Of a DNA stretch of 37,326 nucleotides, positions 27,723 through 36,537 are shown in pieces. The position numbers and the translations under genes were made by a program. Numbering within the stretch: position 1 is the first letter of the stretch; every line of letters begins with the position of its first letter. Source of the DNA: Candidatus Gastranaerophilales bacterium (GTDB lineage Bacteria; Cyanobacteriota; Vampirovibrionia; Gastranaerophilales; Gastranaerophilaceae); NCBI GenBank assembly GCA_947587615.1, contig CANPYC010000019.1, positions 1 to 37,326 on the forward strand, in the 5' to 3' direction. The notes beneath the pieces were generated by a model. That model was not told where the DNA came from and did not search any database. It saw only the letters and a program-made list of their open reading frames with translations.

Positions 27723-28040
27723 TTAAAGTTTTACTTCAATATCAACCCCTGAAGGAAGATCCATTCTTGATAATTCTTCAGTTGTTTGTTGTGTTGGTTC
27801 ATAAATGTCGATAATTCTTTTATGAGTTCTCATTTCGAAGTGTTCACGAGATTTTTTATCAACGTGAGGCGAACGAAGAACACAATATACTCTGCGTTTC
27901 GTAGGCATTGGAATCGGCCCTGATACTGAAGCGTCAGTTCTTTTTGCAGTGTCTACAATTTTTTGAGCAGAACTATCAATTAATTGATGGTCGTATGCTT
28001 TTAGACATACTCTAATTCTTTGTCTTTGTTGTGTGCTCAT
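27723..28040 (-). CDS. rpsJ: 30S ribosomal protein uS10
   Basis: 105 aa from the ATG at 28040 ([18 protein letters not shown]), with AAAGG just upstream. A 50-codon in-frame extension has no S10 similarity. Blocks: '[20 protein letters not shown]', '[20 protein letters not shown]', '[20 protein letters not shown]', '[10 protein letters not shown]'. It is a head protein and also the NusE antitermination factor. It is the first gene of the cluster in this window; fusA/tuf are not upstream, and the neighbour is instead a divergent accessory gene. Confidence 0.97.
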   Translation of the reverse strand: MSTQQRQRIRVCLKAYDHQLIDSSAQKIVDTAKRTDASVSGPIPMPTKRRVYCVLRSPHVDKKSREHFEMRTHKRIIDIYEPTQQTTEELSRMDLPSGVDIEVKL

Positions 28041-28090
28041 TTTACCTTTATTACCTTTATTTAAAGTCTGATACTTATAGCATATAAAAG

Positions 28091-28117
28091 CGTATAATAA
28101 ACAAAAAACGTCGTCAA
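28091..28117 (-). promoter_or_regulatory. Candidate promoter for the S10 operon
   Basis: On the minus strand TTGACG (28112-28117) is followed 15 bases later by TATACG (28091-28096), about 50-75 bases upstream of the rpsJ ATG. The -35 is a good match; the spacing is short. Another AT-rich -10 (TATAAG, near 28075-28085) is possible. The operon must start in this 250-bp gap because the next gene is divergent. Confidence 0.35.
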
Positions 28118-28294
28118 TATGTTTTTGAGGTTTTTTATAATATTTACATTTCTTTAAAAACACTAAAGAAATTTTTTTGCACTGAAGCAATTTATTTTTC
28201 TGTTTTTTTACTTTTCTTAATAAAAAACATAATTTTTAGCAATTTTTTCCTTTCACAATCTTAATTAACCTATCACTAATAGTTAGGAATTTTT

Positions 28295-30178
28295 ATGCAG
28301 CTATCAAATATTAATTTATTCAAGATAAATTCTTTAAATCCTTCATACAAATCAAAATTTTCAACAAACCCCTTTAAGTTTATTAATTTCAAAGGCAATT
28401 TAAAAGAAGATAAAGTTGAACTATCAACATCCGCTGAAAGAAGCGACATTGAAGCCAAAAAAGCTGCCGCTCAAAAAAAAGTCGAAAATAAAACCAGAAC
28501 CTTTAAAAAAACCATTATCACCAACCAAAAAATTATAGAAGAACTTAAAGCAACAAGAAATGTTCTTGAAAATTTACTAAAAGATGAAAAAATAAGAGCT
28601 GAAATTAAAAAAATATCTGAATTGAATTTAGATAGTCCTGATGACGAAAAACTTGATAAAGCAATTAATTCAATTGTAAAACAAGTCTGCGCCAATAGGC
28701 AAAATTATGGCACTTTCCAATCAAATCTTAAAGATATTATTCTTGCGCTTCAAAAAAATAATTGGGATTTTGATGATAAAAATATATTTAGCGCAATTGA
28801 AGAAAAAATAGAAAAACTTCAAGAATATATAAATCACATTTCTTCATTCTATGTTGAACCCTATGAAAGAAAGCTTGAAATATATTTTAAAGAGCTTGAA
28901 GCAGGTTCAATCTATGCAGATTGTTTTGAGCCGCTTACAGATGAGAAAACAATCCACAAAAATTTGAAAGAAAAAAATATACAAGATAGACTCACTGTAT
29001 CGGAGCTCTTATCCGACTGCGGAACAAATACCCATAAGATGACAGAAGCAGAAAGTATCCAAAAAACTCTTGAAGATGAAGGATTAATTAAATATAAAAC
29101 AATCGGCGAAGCTCAAATTGTTGATTTAGACGATAAAACAACAAAAAAGACAATGGAGTTTTTATCAGAAAAACAAGGAAAACTAAAAACCCCCTCAAGA
29201 CTTCAAAAAGAACTAGGGCTCACCAGCAGCGCATTTAGTTCGGTACATTTTAATTTTGTTGATTTTAAGACAAAAAAACCTATACATTTAATTGATTTAA
29301 CAGATGAAGCTTCGGTTAAATCTTTAGAAAAACTTAACAGATTTATTTGCAAAAAATCCAAATATTTCTGGGACGGAAATACCTCTAAAAAACCAATACT
29401 TGCCCCTGCTTCGCACCTTGAGAGGCTCGGGTATGGAACAGTACCAATGCTTAGAAAAATGGTACAAGACGGCTATTTAAAAGGCAGAGTTGATATTGTT
29501 GATACATCCGAAGGTAAAAAATACAGAACTCAAATTGAAACAACCGACATATATAATTATAAAAAATTAATAAATTTAAAAGAAAAAAATCCCGCACTTA
29601 TAACATTTGAAGCTCTTGCAAAAGAACTTGGAATAACTAAAGCTGAGCTTATGCAATCAATTATGGCAGATGAAGCGGAAATTATGCCTCAATGCCTATT
29701 TTGCTATGATAGAGAACATAAATTCATCAACAAAACTACACCAAAAAACAAAGAATTTATTCAAAAGAAATTATTTGAAAAAGAACTTTCAGCCCAATTA
29801 AAAGAAAATGAAAGAAAACAAAAAGAACTTGAAAGAATTAAAAATAAAGATATCCATTCAAAAATGCTTTCAATGAGAATGAAACTCGTTTGGTATTTTT
29901 GCCCTGACACAAGAGAAAACGCTTCTAAGATGGCAGAAAATAACGGGTATTTGTGTGAATTATTAGCAAAAGATAGAGAGAAAGAAGAACTGACACAAAA
30001 AGAACAAATAATAGTAAACAGTTATCGAAAACAAGTCTGGGAAAAAAGCGGCACACAAGAACTTAGGGCAGCTTTCAAAAAAGCGGATGAAGTTTTAGAA
30101 AAATATTATAAATATGGTATAGATTCAATTGAAGATGAACAAATTAAAGAAATTATCAAAATGTATGAAACAAATTAG
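28295..30178 (+). CDS. Hypothetical protein: FKG N-terminus, coiled coil, four HTH-like repeats
   Basis: 627 aa, unrecognised family. The N-terminus contains INFKG (residues 30-34), the short motif shared with other proteins of this window. Residues 50-200 are Lys/Glu-rich helices, probably coiled coil. Residues 232 to about 492 hold four degenerate repeats of about 65-70 residues, each opening like a helix-turn-helix: 'LTVSELLSDCGTN', 'KTPSRLQKELGLTSSAF', 'APASHLERLGYGTVPML' and 'ITFEALAKELGITKAEL', followed by a beta-like strand and a Lys-rich helix. Residues 500-627 are helical again. No signal peptide or membrane helix. AGGA lies upstream of the ATG. The repeats suggest nucleic-acid or protein binding; that is inference. 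Confidence 0.72.
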   Translation: MQLSNINLFKINSLNPSYKSKFSTNPFKFINFKGNLKEDKVELSTSAERSDIEAKKAAAQKKVENKTRTFKKTIITNQKIIEELKATRNVLENLLKDEKIRAEIKKISELNLDSPDDEKLDKAINSIVKQVCANRQNYGTFQSNLKDIILALQKNNWDFDDKNIFSAIEEKIEKLQEYINHISSFYVEPYERKLEIYFKELEAGSIYADCFEPLTDEKTIHKNLKEKNIQDRLTVSELLSDCGTNTHKMTEAESIQKTLEDEGLIKYKTIGEAQIVDLDDKTTKKTMEFLSEKQGKLKTPSRLQKELGLTSSAFSSVHFNFVDFKTKKPIHLIDLTDEASVKSLEKLNRFICKKSKYFWDGNTSKKPILAPASHLERLGYGTVPMLRKMVQDGYLKGRVDIVDTSEGKKYRTQIETTDIYNYKKLINLKEKNPALITFEALAKELGITKAELMQSIMADEAEIMPQCLFCYDREHKFINKTTPKNKEFIQKKLFEKELSAQLKENERKQKELERIKNKDIHSKMLSMRMKLVWYFCPDTRENASKMAENNGYLCELLAKDREKEELTQKEQIIVNSYRKQVWEKSGTQELRAAFKKADEVLEKYYKYGIDSIEDEQIKEIIKMYETN

Positions 30179-30237
30179 CAAATTTAATTTTTTTCAGGCA
30201 TTATATGTAAGCTGATAAAAATTAAAAGGATATTTTA

Positions 30238-31425
30238 ATGAAAATCAACACAGTTAGAAGCTTTAATCTTATTCAAAATAAATATTCAAATACCGACAAA
30301 ATTTATTCCAACGAATTAAAAACCGCTCAATCAAGCTCGCTTGAAGCTTTAGCAAATTATAACAAAAGCCAAATAACTTTAAATTTTAAAGCTAAGAAAA
30401 ATAATTCAGCTCAAAACAGGTTCAAAAAAGAAGAAATCGAAGAAATATTTAAAAATATAACTAAAGATAATATTAAAGCTTTTAACACTTTGGCTGATAC
30501 GAAAGACTATAAAGGTTCTTACAGATTTAGCTCAAAAGCTGTTGATGCAATCCTTGCTAAAGTCGGGGATGAAAATTCGGATATGCTAAAAACTTTAATT
30601 ATAGCAAAAGATGACGAAGGTAAAACAAGACTGAGATGGAGAGATTTTCCTCATATTCTTCAATATTTAAATAACGATAATAAAGACACCCTTGAAATTC
30701 TTCTTAATGAAAGAAATGAAAATAACGAGGACAGATTTAGCTGCTATGGTATAGGCGAAATTTTAAGAAGAACAAATGCCGAAAATAAACCCGCACTTTA
30801 TACTCTGCTGGAAGCAAAAAACAAGAATAAAACAGCAAGATTTAGCGAAGAAGAAATTGTACATATTCTAAAATATACAAACAAAGATAATTTAAACTTG
30901 ATTGAAAAATTGCTAAACGAAAAAACTAAAGAAGAAAAATCCTCAAATTTTAGATTCAACAGCAATGACATAGCTATAATTCTTCAAAATACAACATCGG
31001 AAAATAAAATGCAATGCGCTCAATTAATTGACGAAAAAAATATTTTCAAAAAACCAAGATTTAACACTACCGATATTTGCGCAATTCTTCAAAGCTTAAC
31101 AAGTGAAAATAAAGAAGCGCTGAATTTAATGCTTGATACAAAAACAAAAGAAGGAAAACCAAAATATAGCGCAGGAAGTCTTGTCCTTGTTTTAAAGAGT
31201 GTAACGGGAGAAAACAAAGATAAATTGGCTATGTTGATTAATGCAAAAGATAAAAATAATGATGACAGGTTTTTTGCTCCGCAAATTAAAGAAATATTAT
31301 CTGTTTTAACCGATAAAAATAAACATAAGCTTAATTTTCTGCTTGAGTCAAAAGACAAAAACGCAAATCCCAGATACAGCGCAACAAAAATTATATCAAA
31401 ACTGGAAAAATACAATAATAATTAA
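30238..31425 (+). CDS. Hypothetical alpha-solenoid protein with 35-residue repeats
   Basis: 395 aa, unrecognised family. After an N-terminal 50-residue segment ending in TLNFKAKKN (the FKG-type motif) comes an array of nine and a half repeats of almost exactly 35 residues, from residue 60 to the end. The consensus is 'xRFsxxxIxxILxxxTxENK' followed by 'xxLxxLLxxKdkxxx'. Each unit should form two helices, so the whole is an alpha-solenoid. The 35-residue length equals that of pentatricopeptide repeats, but the consensus differs. AAAAGGA lies upstream of the ATG. It follows the 627-aa gene by 59 bp on the same strand and may be co-transcribed. It could be a binding scaffold or effector; no function is proven. 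Confidence 0.75.
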   Translation: MKINTVRSFNLIQNKYSNTDKIYSNELKTAQSSSLEALANYNKSQITLNFKAKKNNSAQNRFKKEEIEEIFKNITKDNIKAFNTLADTKDYKGSYRFSSKAVDAILAKVGDENSDMLKTLIIAKDDEGKTRLRWRDFPHILQYLNNDNKDTLEILLNERNENNEDRFSCYGIGEILRRTNAENKPALYTLLEAKNKNKTARFSEEEIVHILKYTNKDNLNLIEKLLNEKTKEEKSSNFRFNSNDIAIILQNTTSENKMQCAQLIDEKNIFKKPRFNTTDICAILQSLTSENKEALNLMLDTKTKEGKPKYSAGSLVLVLKSVTGENKDKLAMLINAKDKNNDDRFFAPQIKEILSVLTDKNKHKLNFLLESKDKNANPRYSATKIISKLEKYNNN

Positions 31426-31482
31426 AACATTTATGCTTAAAAACCTTTAAAGTGTTAACGGCTAAAGTTTTTAATTAATGTC

Positions 31483-32586
31483 TTAAACTATTTTATATCC
31501 CTGTATAAACTTTTGAGGCAAATATTCACCAATTGTTGTAACAATAATATTATTTTTTAAATTCAAAATAAGAAGCGTATCGCAGTTTGCATATTTTTGT
31601 CTAATTCTGCCCAAACTTTTAATTGAAACAACACCGTCTTTATAACCTGTTTTTGTTGTTTCATCCCCAAAACAGGATATCGCCTTAATTCTAATACCTT
31701 CCCCTTTTTGCTCGATTGCGTTTGCGCAAGCCAACTCCAAGGGTTCAAGAAACCATCTTTTAGTCCAATCAATTTTTGAAGCACTATAAATATCATTATC
31801 AACCAAAATTGAAGCTGAAACATTCTGAGTTGAAATATTTGAAAAATTCTTTTTTCCGTAATTTTCATAAGCACTTTTTATTAAATTTTCAATATCATAT
31901 TGTGAAATATTGAAATATTCCATAGCGCACAGTGCTTTTTTAGTATATTCGATTTTTGACAAATTTAAATTTTTATTGTCGCATAAGTGGTTTTTATAAG
32001 GCAAAAGGCTCAATAATTTCGAAGCCTTTAAACATAAAATATTATCTTTTTTTTCAAATGAGAAAATTAACGTTTCATTATCAAAATATCTGTTTGTATT
32101 AAACCATGAAAGACAATCTTCACAAGGTATTATTGATTCTTTTGTTTCATTGAGGTCTATACTTTGAACCATGCAAATATATTTAATTTTAAATTTAAAC
32201 TCGCCTGTTCGGTTAAGTGAATATTGATACAACGCTTTATTATACAAAGAAACAATAGCCGAGCGCTCGGCGCAGATTGAAGAAATATCGTTTCTTGTGT
32301 TGTTAAAATTTGCTCCAAGAGCCCAATTATTATTTTCATCACAAACATTTGCCCCAAAGCCTCTGTTTGTAATATTTCCCGCTTCAATATTGGCAAGTGC
32401 GAGTTTATGGGCTTCAAGCATTTTTTCAACAATTAAATATTTTTTATTTATCGGTAAATCAACATCATCACAAACAATTGGCATGTTTAAAACGTCAATT
32501 CCGTATTGTTGAATTAAAGGAAAATTATTATTAGATTTTTGATTTAGTGAAGATATGTTCTGATTTTCTTTTAAATTAATGGTCAT
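31483..32586 (-). CDS. Tandem cytidine-deaminase-fold protein, second domain degenerate
   Basis: 367 aa. The first domain (about residues 50-195) keeps the zinc deaminase signature: C105-A-E107 in 'SICAERSAIVSLYNKA' and PCEDC (154-158) in 'IIPCEDCLSWF', and ends with an LLP motif. A second half (about residues 210-367) has the same fold pattern ('VSASILVDNDIYSASKID', 'ELACANAI', end 'YLPQKFIQG'), but the catalytic Glu is Asn (C287-A-N289) and no PCxxC is left. This resembles E. coli Cdd, which also has one active and one dead domain. It may deaminate cytidine or a related base; the divergent sequence leaves the substrate open. It is convergent with the solenoid gene. Confidence 0.78.
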   Translation of the reverse strand: MTINLKENQNISSLNQKSNNNFPLIQQYGIDVLNMPIVCDDVDLPINKKYLIVEKMLEAHKLALANIEAGNITNRGFGANVCDENNNWALGANFNNTRNDISSICAERSAIVSLYNKALYQYSLNRTGEFKFKIKYICMVQSIDLNETKESIIPCEDCLSWFNTNRYFDNETLIFSFEKKDNILCLKASKLLSLLPYKNHLCDNKNLNLSKIEYTKKALCAMEYFNISQYDIENLIKSAYENYGKKNFSNISTQNVSASILVDNDIYSASKIDWTKRWFLEPLELACANAIEQKGEGIRIKAISCFGDETTKTGYKDGVVSIKSLGRIRQKYANCDTLLILNLKNNIIVTTIGEYLPQKFIQGYKIV

Positions 32587-33015
32587 ACTTTAATAAAACA
32601 GCTAAAAAAATTTTTTGCAACAAAAAATTAAAAATATATATGATATATGAAAAATTTAATCCGCTTGATTTGCAAGCGGATTAACCCAAGTCTAGTAGTT
32701 TACCTAAATAAAAACTTTTTTATTGTTAATAATCTTAAAAATTTTTCACATTCCTTATTTACTATTCCTACTTTCCTTGAAAACTAAGCCACCACTCCTT
32801 TCAAAAGGGTTTGTTAACTTCTCTATGTTTTAATTCTAGGCTTGTTCAATTTTTTTAGCAATAGTGATTAATGTTAAAAAATTTTTACATTGGCTCAATT
32901 TAGCACATATTTTCTTAAAATTAAACTTAACAAACTTAACATTTAACTTTTTTATTGACAATCTAAAAATGCTTGCCAAATCTTGCTTTATTGCATGCTA
33001 AATGCCAAAGATTAA
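32587..33015. other. Gene-poor AT-rich stretch
   Basis: I see no supported gene in these 430 bp. It contains a perfect hairpin at 32657-32683 (listed separately) and, on the minus strand, an AAAGGAG near 32807 that is not followed by an open frame longer than a few codons. The left part probably holds the promoter of the deaminase-like gene; the right part is the region downstream of the possible 40-aa peptide gene. Confidence 0.4.
32657..32683 (-). terminator. Perfect hairpin, likely terminator
   Basis: TAATCCGCTTG and its exact complement, 11 bp, with a 5-nt loop. On the minus strand the stem is followed by AAATTTTTC, giving a modest T run. It could end a minus-strand transcript coming from the 40-aa peptide gene. 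No plus-strand T run follows. Confidence 0.5.
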
Positions 33016-33138
33016 CTATAATTTAATTTCTTTTAAGAATTTTTCAAAATCCACTGTTTCACTGTATGAACATGTACCATTGCCCTGTAAATCTTTTAAG
33101 GGAAGTTCTTTTTCAAGTGTTAAATTTTCTTTTTTCAT
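33016..33138 (-). CDS. Possible small peptide gene, 40 aa
   Basis: On the minus strand an ATG at 33138 is preceded by a good ribosome site (GCGAGGC, 6-7 bases away) and opens a 40-codon frame ending in TAG: charged start 'MKKENLTLEKELPLKDLQGN', then 'GTCSYSETVDFEKFLKEIKL'. It has one Cys, no signal peptide and no transmembrane segment. It lies alone in a 780-bp gap, with a terminator-like hairpin downstream. The charged leader, the 'GNGTCSYS' centre and the isolation would fit a precursor or signalling peptide, but no modifying or export genes are adjacent. It could also be an ordinary small protein or chance. Confidence 0.45.
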   Translation of the reverse strand: MKKENLTLEKELPLKDLQGNGTCSYSETVDFEKFLKEIKL

Positions 33139-33382
33139 AATTTGCCTCGCAATTATATTTTGTATTTTCTATATATCTATAAAGTATTTATAAAGTATAT
33201 AATTGCCATAAAAAACAAATATTTTACATTTCTTCATAAATAATAATTAATGCTCTAAATATGGCTTAAAATATTAATATTTTAACGGCTTTCAAAATGA
33301 TAAAATTAAACAGTTAATAATCATTTTAAATTTAATTTATTTATGTTAAAATCTTTTTAAATACCCTGGTTTGGAGATATTG
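33139..33382. other. AT-rich intergenic region upstream of the phase-variable glycosyltransferase
   Basis: 244 bp without a gene, between the possible peptide gene and the glycosyltransferase start. It must hold the promoters of both. A direct repeat ACTTTATA (twice near 33180-33195, seen on the minus strand) and several TATA-like boxes are present, but none stands out enough to call. Confidence 0.3.
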
Positions 33383-35073
33383 ATGGTTTATACCGCAAAA
33401 CCGAAAATTTCTGCAATTATTCCCGTTTATAATTCGCAACAATATTTAAAAAATTGCTTAGACAGTATCTTAAATCAAGATTTACAAGAGCTTGAGCTTA
33501 TTTGCGTAAACGACGGTTCAAGCGACAACAGTTTGAATATTTTAAACGATTATGCCAAAAAAGATTCAAGAATTAAAATATTAAATCAGCAAAATCAAGG
33601 TCAAGGGGCTGCAAGAAATAAAGGTATCAAAGCTGCAAAAGGCGAATATCTGATTTTTGTCGATTCAGATGATATGATTGAAAGTTCTTCTATAAGAGGG
33701 GGGGGTTAGGAAAACTTTACAACTTTGCAAAGTTAAACAATGCCGAAGTTGTTTGGTTTGATACAAAGTATTATTATGAATGCTCCCAAAAAACAGTCGA
33801 AGAAAAATTTTGCGATAAATTATCAAAACAGCTGCACAAAAACTACAACAATCTTCAAGTTTTTAATTTTAACGATTTTGAAAATAATTTTTCAATTTTT
33901 CACTGCGCCGTATGGAACAGATTATTTAAGACAGATTTTATTAAAAAAAATAATATTTATTTTCCCTGTGCAACACTTGGAGAAGATTCAATATTTTCAA
34001 TTATGACTTCTCTTTTGTGCAATAAAATATATTATTATCCGAAAATTATTTACACATACAGGCTAAGAAGCGGCTCTTCCTATAATTGCCCGACACCTGA
34101 TATTTCTAAAATGTTTTATCTTTTAGATTTTCTTGAAGATTTTCTTAAAGCAAACAATTTATATGAAAAAAATCAAGAACAATTAAATAAATACAAAATA
34201 ACCGTTGGTGTTATTAACTATAACTTAACTCCGATAAAGTTAAGAAACGAATATATTAAAACCTGTAAGAAACATTTTTCATCAAGCGTTTATAAGAAAT
34301 TTTTAAACACAATTCAAGAAAAAAGAAATTTCCTGCAAAACATATTTTCAATAAAAAATGATTATCTGTACAACATAAAATATAAAGTTGTTAAATTATT
34401 CGGTCTTACATACTCTTTTGAAGCTAAAGACAAAAAAGCGCCTTGCTACGAAGCAGAAGCAAGATTTCAAATAATACCGAGCAATAAAGATAATGAAAGC
34501 GCAATAATTTTAACAATTGATAAACAGATAGATAATTTAAATATTTTTAATTCATTAATATCACATCTGTCAAAAGACAAAAATTACGATATTATTATTC
34601 TTGAAGATGAAATCTCTTCAACAAATAAAGATGAGTTAAAAAAAGTCTTGCCAAATAATTTAAATTTGAAATTTTTTGATATGAATAATTTTATTAAAAC
34701 TCATTTTGCAAAAATAAAATTAAAAGCAGATAAATCATACCCTTATTCAATATTTTACAAATATTTCATACCTTTTATAACACAGTATTATAAAAAAGTT
34801 TTATACATAAATAAGGATATTAACAAAAGTATCAACAAATTTTTAAATATTGATTTCATGGGCAATGAAGCCGTAGCTCTATTTGAGACAGATAGCAAAC
34901 CTCAAAGACTTTATTGTGATGATATTATATTATTCAATATTTCACAAATTAATTTGGATGATTATTTGAAAAAAATTTTAAATGAGTTTCATAATAAAAA
35001 AATTAAAAGTTCAAATAAAGATATTTTAAATAAAGTTTTTAGCGGAAAAATAAAAAATATCATATCTGAATAA
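33383..35073 (+). CDS. Two-domain GT2 + GT8-like glycosyltransferase, split by a G8 tract (phase OFF)
   Basis: As read, the frame from ATG 33383 (GGAG six bases upstream) runs 108 codons and stops at 33707-33709, just after a run of eight G (33698-33705). Adding one G, or removing two, restores one continuous frame to 35073, about 563 aa. Domain 1 is GT2: 'ISAIIPVYNSQQYLKNCLDS', 'ELICVNDGSSDNS', 'GAARNKGIKAAKGEYLIFVD', DSDD, and past the tract 'CAVWNRLFK', 'LGEDSIFS' and 'IIYTYRLRSGS'. Domain 2 (from about residue 370) resembles GT8: 'SYPYSIFYKYFIPFITQYYK' then 'VLYINKDINKS', where the usual DxD first Asp is Asn, so it may be weak or inactive. The likely role is surface glycan assembly, switched on and off by tract slippage. 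A sequencing error in the homopolymer is the main alternative. Confidence 0.82.
33698..33705 (+). repeat. Poly-G (G8) mononucleotide tract inside a glycosyltransferase gene
   Basis: Eight consecutive G in an AT-rich coding region, between AAGA and TTAGG. The tract sits after the codons for SSSIR and encodes Gly-Gly-Gly in the ON frame. With eight G the frame hits TAG at once; with nine or six it reads through to the rest of the gene. This is the arrangement of slipped-strand contingency loci. Confidence 0.85.
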
Positions 35074-35111
35074 TTTATCAGACTAAACCCCAATATGCCC
35101 CCTTGTAAAGA

Positions 35112-35567
35112 TTACTTTGTTTTTTTCTTTTCTTGCGCCATTTTACAAGCAACATAGGGAGTAATTATTCTTTTTGCAAAGACTGAAGCAATTATAAGGG
35201 TTGAAAAAGCACTAAGAGCATTTTTTGCATTTTTCAGCTCTGCTCCATCTAATTTTTTAAAAAATTTATCGGAAAAGAAATTTTGAAATCTTTCGCTTGA
35301 AACCAAAAAACCCGCTCCAAGCTGACTGATTGTTGTTGCAACTCCTGAAGCTGCGTCCATTTTTGCAGTGTATATTTTTTTATCCTCTTCAATTAAATTA
35401 TTTTTCAGAGTATTTCTAACCCTTAGAGCATAAGCAAAAACATCTTTTGATACACTTGTTAAAAGAAGTGTTCTTGCGAGAAATTTAGAGTCGACTGAGC
35501 TTCTTTTGATATGTTGTTTAATTATATTTGAATTTGTAATATCGGATACGATTTTTTGTATTTTCAT
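35112..35567 (-). CDS. Small hypothetical membrane protein, 151 aa
   Basis: Unrecognised. The N-terminal 50 residues are soluble and basic. Two hydrophobic segments follow ('GVATTISQLGAGFLVSS', about residues 75-91, and 'ALSAFSTLIIASVFAKRIIT', about 117-136), with a Lys-rich tail 'KMAQEKKKTK'. Its ATG overlaps the stop of the upstream 242-aa gene (ATGA), and a GGAAAG ribosome site lies inside that gene, so the two are translationally coupled and probably work together in the membrane. Confidence 0.7.
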   Translation of the reverse strand: MKIQKIVSDITNSNIIKQHIKRSSVDSKFLARTLLLTSVSKDVFAYALRVRNTLKNNLIEEDKKIYTAKMDAASGVATTISQLGAGFLVSSERFQNFFSDKFFKKLDGAELKNAKNALSAFSTLIIASVFAKRIITPYVACKMAQEKKKTK

Positions 35568-36292
35568 TTATTTTTCTTTCCAATATTTGCCATAAATTTT
35601 TTCATATCAGGTTTTAGGATATTATGCACGAGTTTTTGGTGAGTATGTTCATAGTTATAGACTTTTTTCATAACTTTCGGATGAATATAATTTTCAATTG
35701 CACACAAAAGCGGTGTTAAAACAAGGGCAAACAAAAAACAAATTCTGTTTTTTAAGTGAAATTGATTTTTATAAGCCGCTTCAAACTTACTAAACGCTAA
35801 ATTCAGCTTGTCTTTAGTTGTTTTATTATTAACGGTTTTAATAAAATCACAAAATTCAGAGGCTATATTTTTTGAATAGCCTTGTTCTTTAATTTTTTGC
35901 GCTAAATTATTGTTTAATTTTAATTCTTCAAGCAATTTGATAAAATCTTCCTTGAATTTTTTTTGATTATATGAAAAATCGGAATTTTTTTTATCAAAAA
36001 AACCTTTATCGGCTGCCTTTTCAATAATTTTTGAACCTACAAGCAAAACAGGAACTTCAAGAGCAAGTTGAATTACAGCCGCAACAGGGTTTTTAAAAGC
36101 GGAGTACTCCTTCTTTTCTTTGGGCTCTTTACTTACTTTCATAATAACAGCGGGAACTATAACCGCTTTTCCTAAAAAATCACAGCCAATACTAAGCGCT
36201 TCACCGATTTCACCCGTTTTTGCAATGCGTTTTATAATACAACCCTTAAAGGAAGTTTTATTAGCATTTGAAACAGAATTAATTATATTCAT
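35564..36292 (-). CDS. Hypothetical membrane protein with FKG motif, 242 aa
   Basis: Unrecognised family. The N-terminus MNIINSVSNANKTSFKGCII contains SFKG at residues 14-17, like other proteins here. Hydrophobic segments are at about residues 38-52 ('FLGKAVIVPAVIMKV'), 70-90 ('PVAAVIQLALEVPVLLVGSK') and 185-205 ('ICFLFALVLTPLLCAI'), with a soluble helical region (about 100-180) between them. It forms a coupled pair with the 151-aa gene (4-bp overlap) and is divergent from the 132-aa membrane protein gene. The envelope location is inferred from the hydrophobic helices only. Confidence 0.72.
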   Translation of the reverse strand: MNIINSVSNANKTSFKGCIIKRIAKTGEIGEALSIGCDFLGKAVIVPAVIMKVSKEPKEKKEYSAFKNPVAAVIQLALEVPVLLVGSKIIEKAADKGFFDKKNSDFSYNQKKFKEDFIKLLEELKLNNNLAQKIKEQGYSKNIASEFCDFIKTVNNKTTKDKLNLAFSKFEAAYKNQFHLKNRICFLFALVLTPLLCAIENYIHPKVMKKVYNYEHTHQKLVHNILKPDMKKFMANIGKKNK

Positions 36293-36537
36293 CTCAATAT
36301 TTTATATTCTTCTCAAGTGTATTAAAAACCCTGAAATTTAAATTTTGTTCATTTTGTTTTATTTAAGTTAAAACAATTTAATAAGCTGAAAAATTTAAAT
36401 AATATTAAATTTTGTAAATAAATAGTTGTGTTTAGTAAAACATAATTATTTAGATGTTTTATTTAAGCGTAATTAAAAATAATTCGCTCAATCTTTAAGA
36501 TATTGCCAATAATATAAGAATCAGAAAGGTAAATTTT

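Noticed and set aside
28041-28190. N-terminal 50-residue extension of S10
   Set aside because: No similarity to S10, no ribosome site; the family start [11 protein letters not shown] at 28040 has AAAGG upstream.
33740-34006. 88-codon open frame downstream of the G8 tract
   Set aside because: It is an alternative frame of the glycosyltransferase; the GT2 motifs (CAVWNRLF, LGEDSIFS) are in another frame that joins the downstream part when one G is added.
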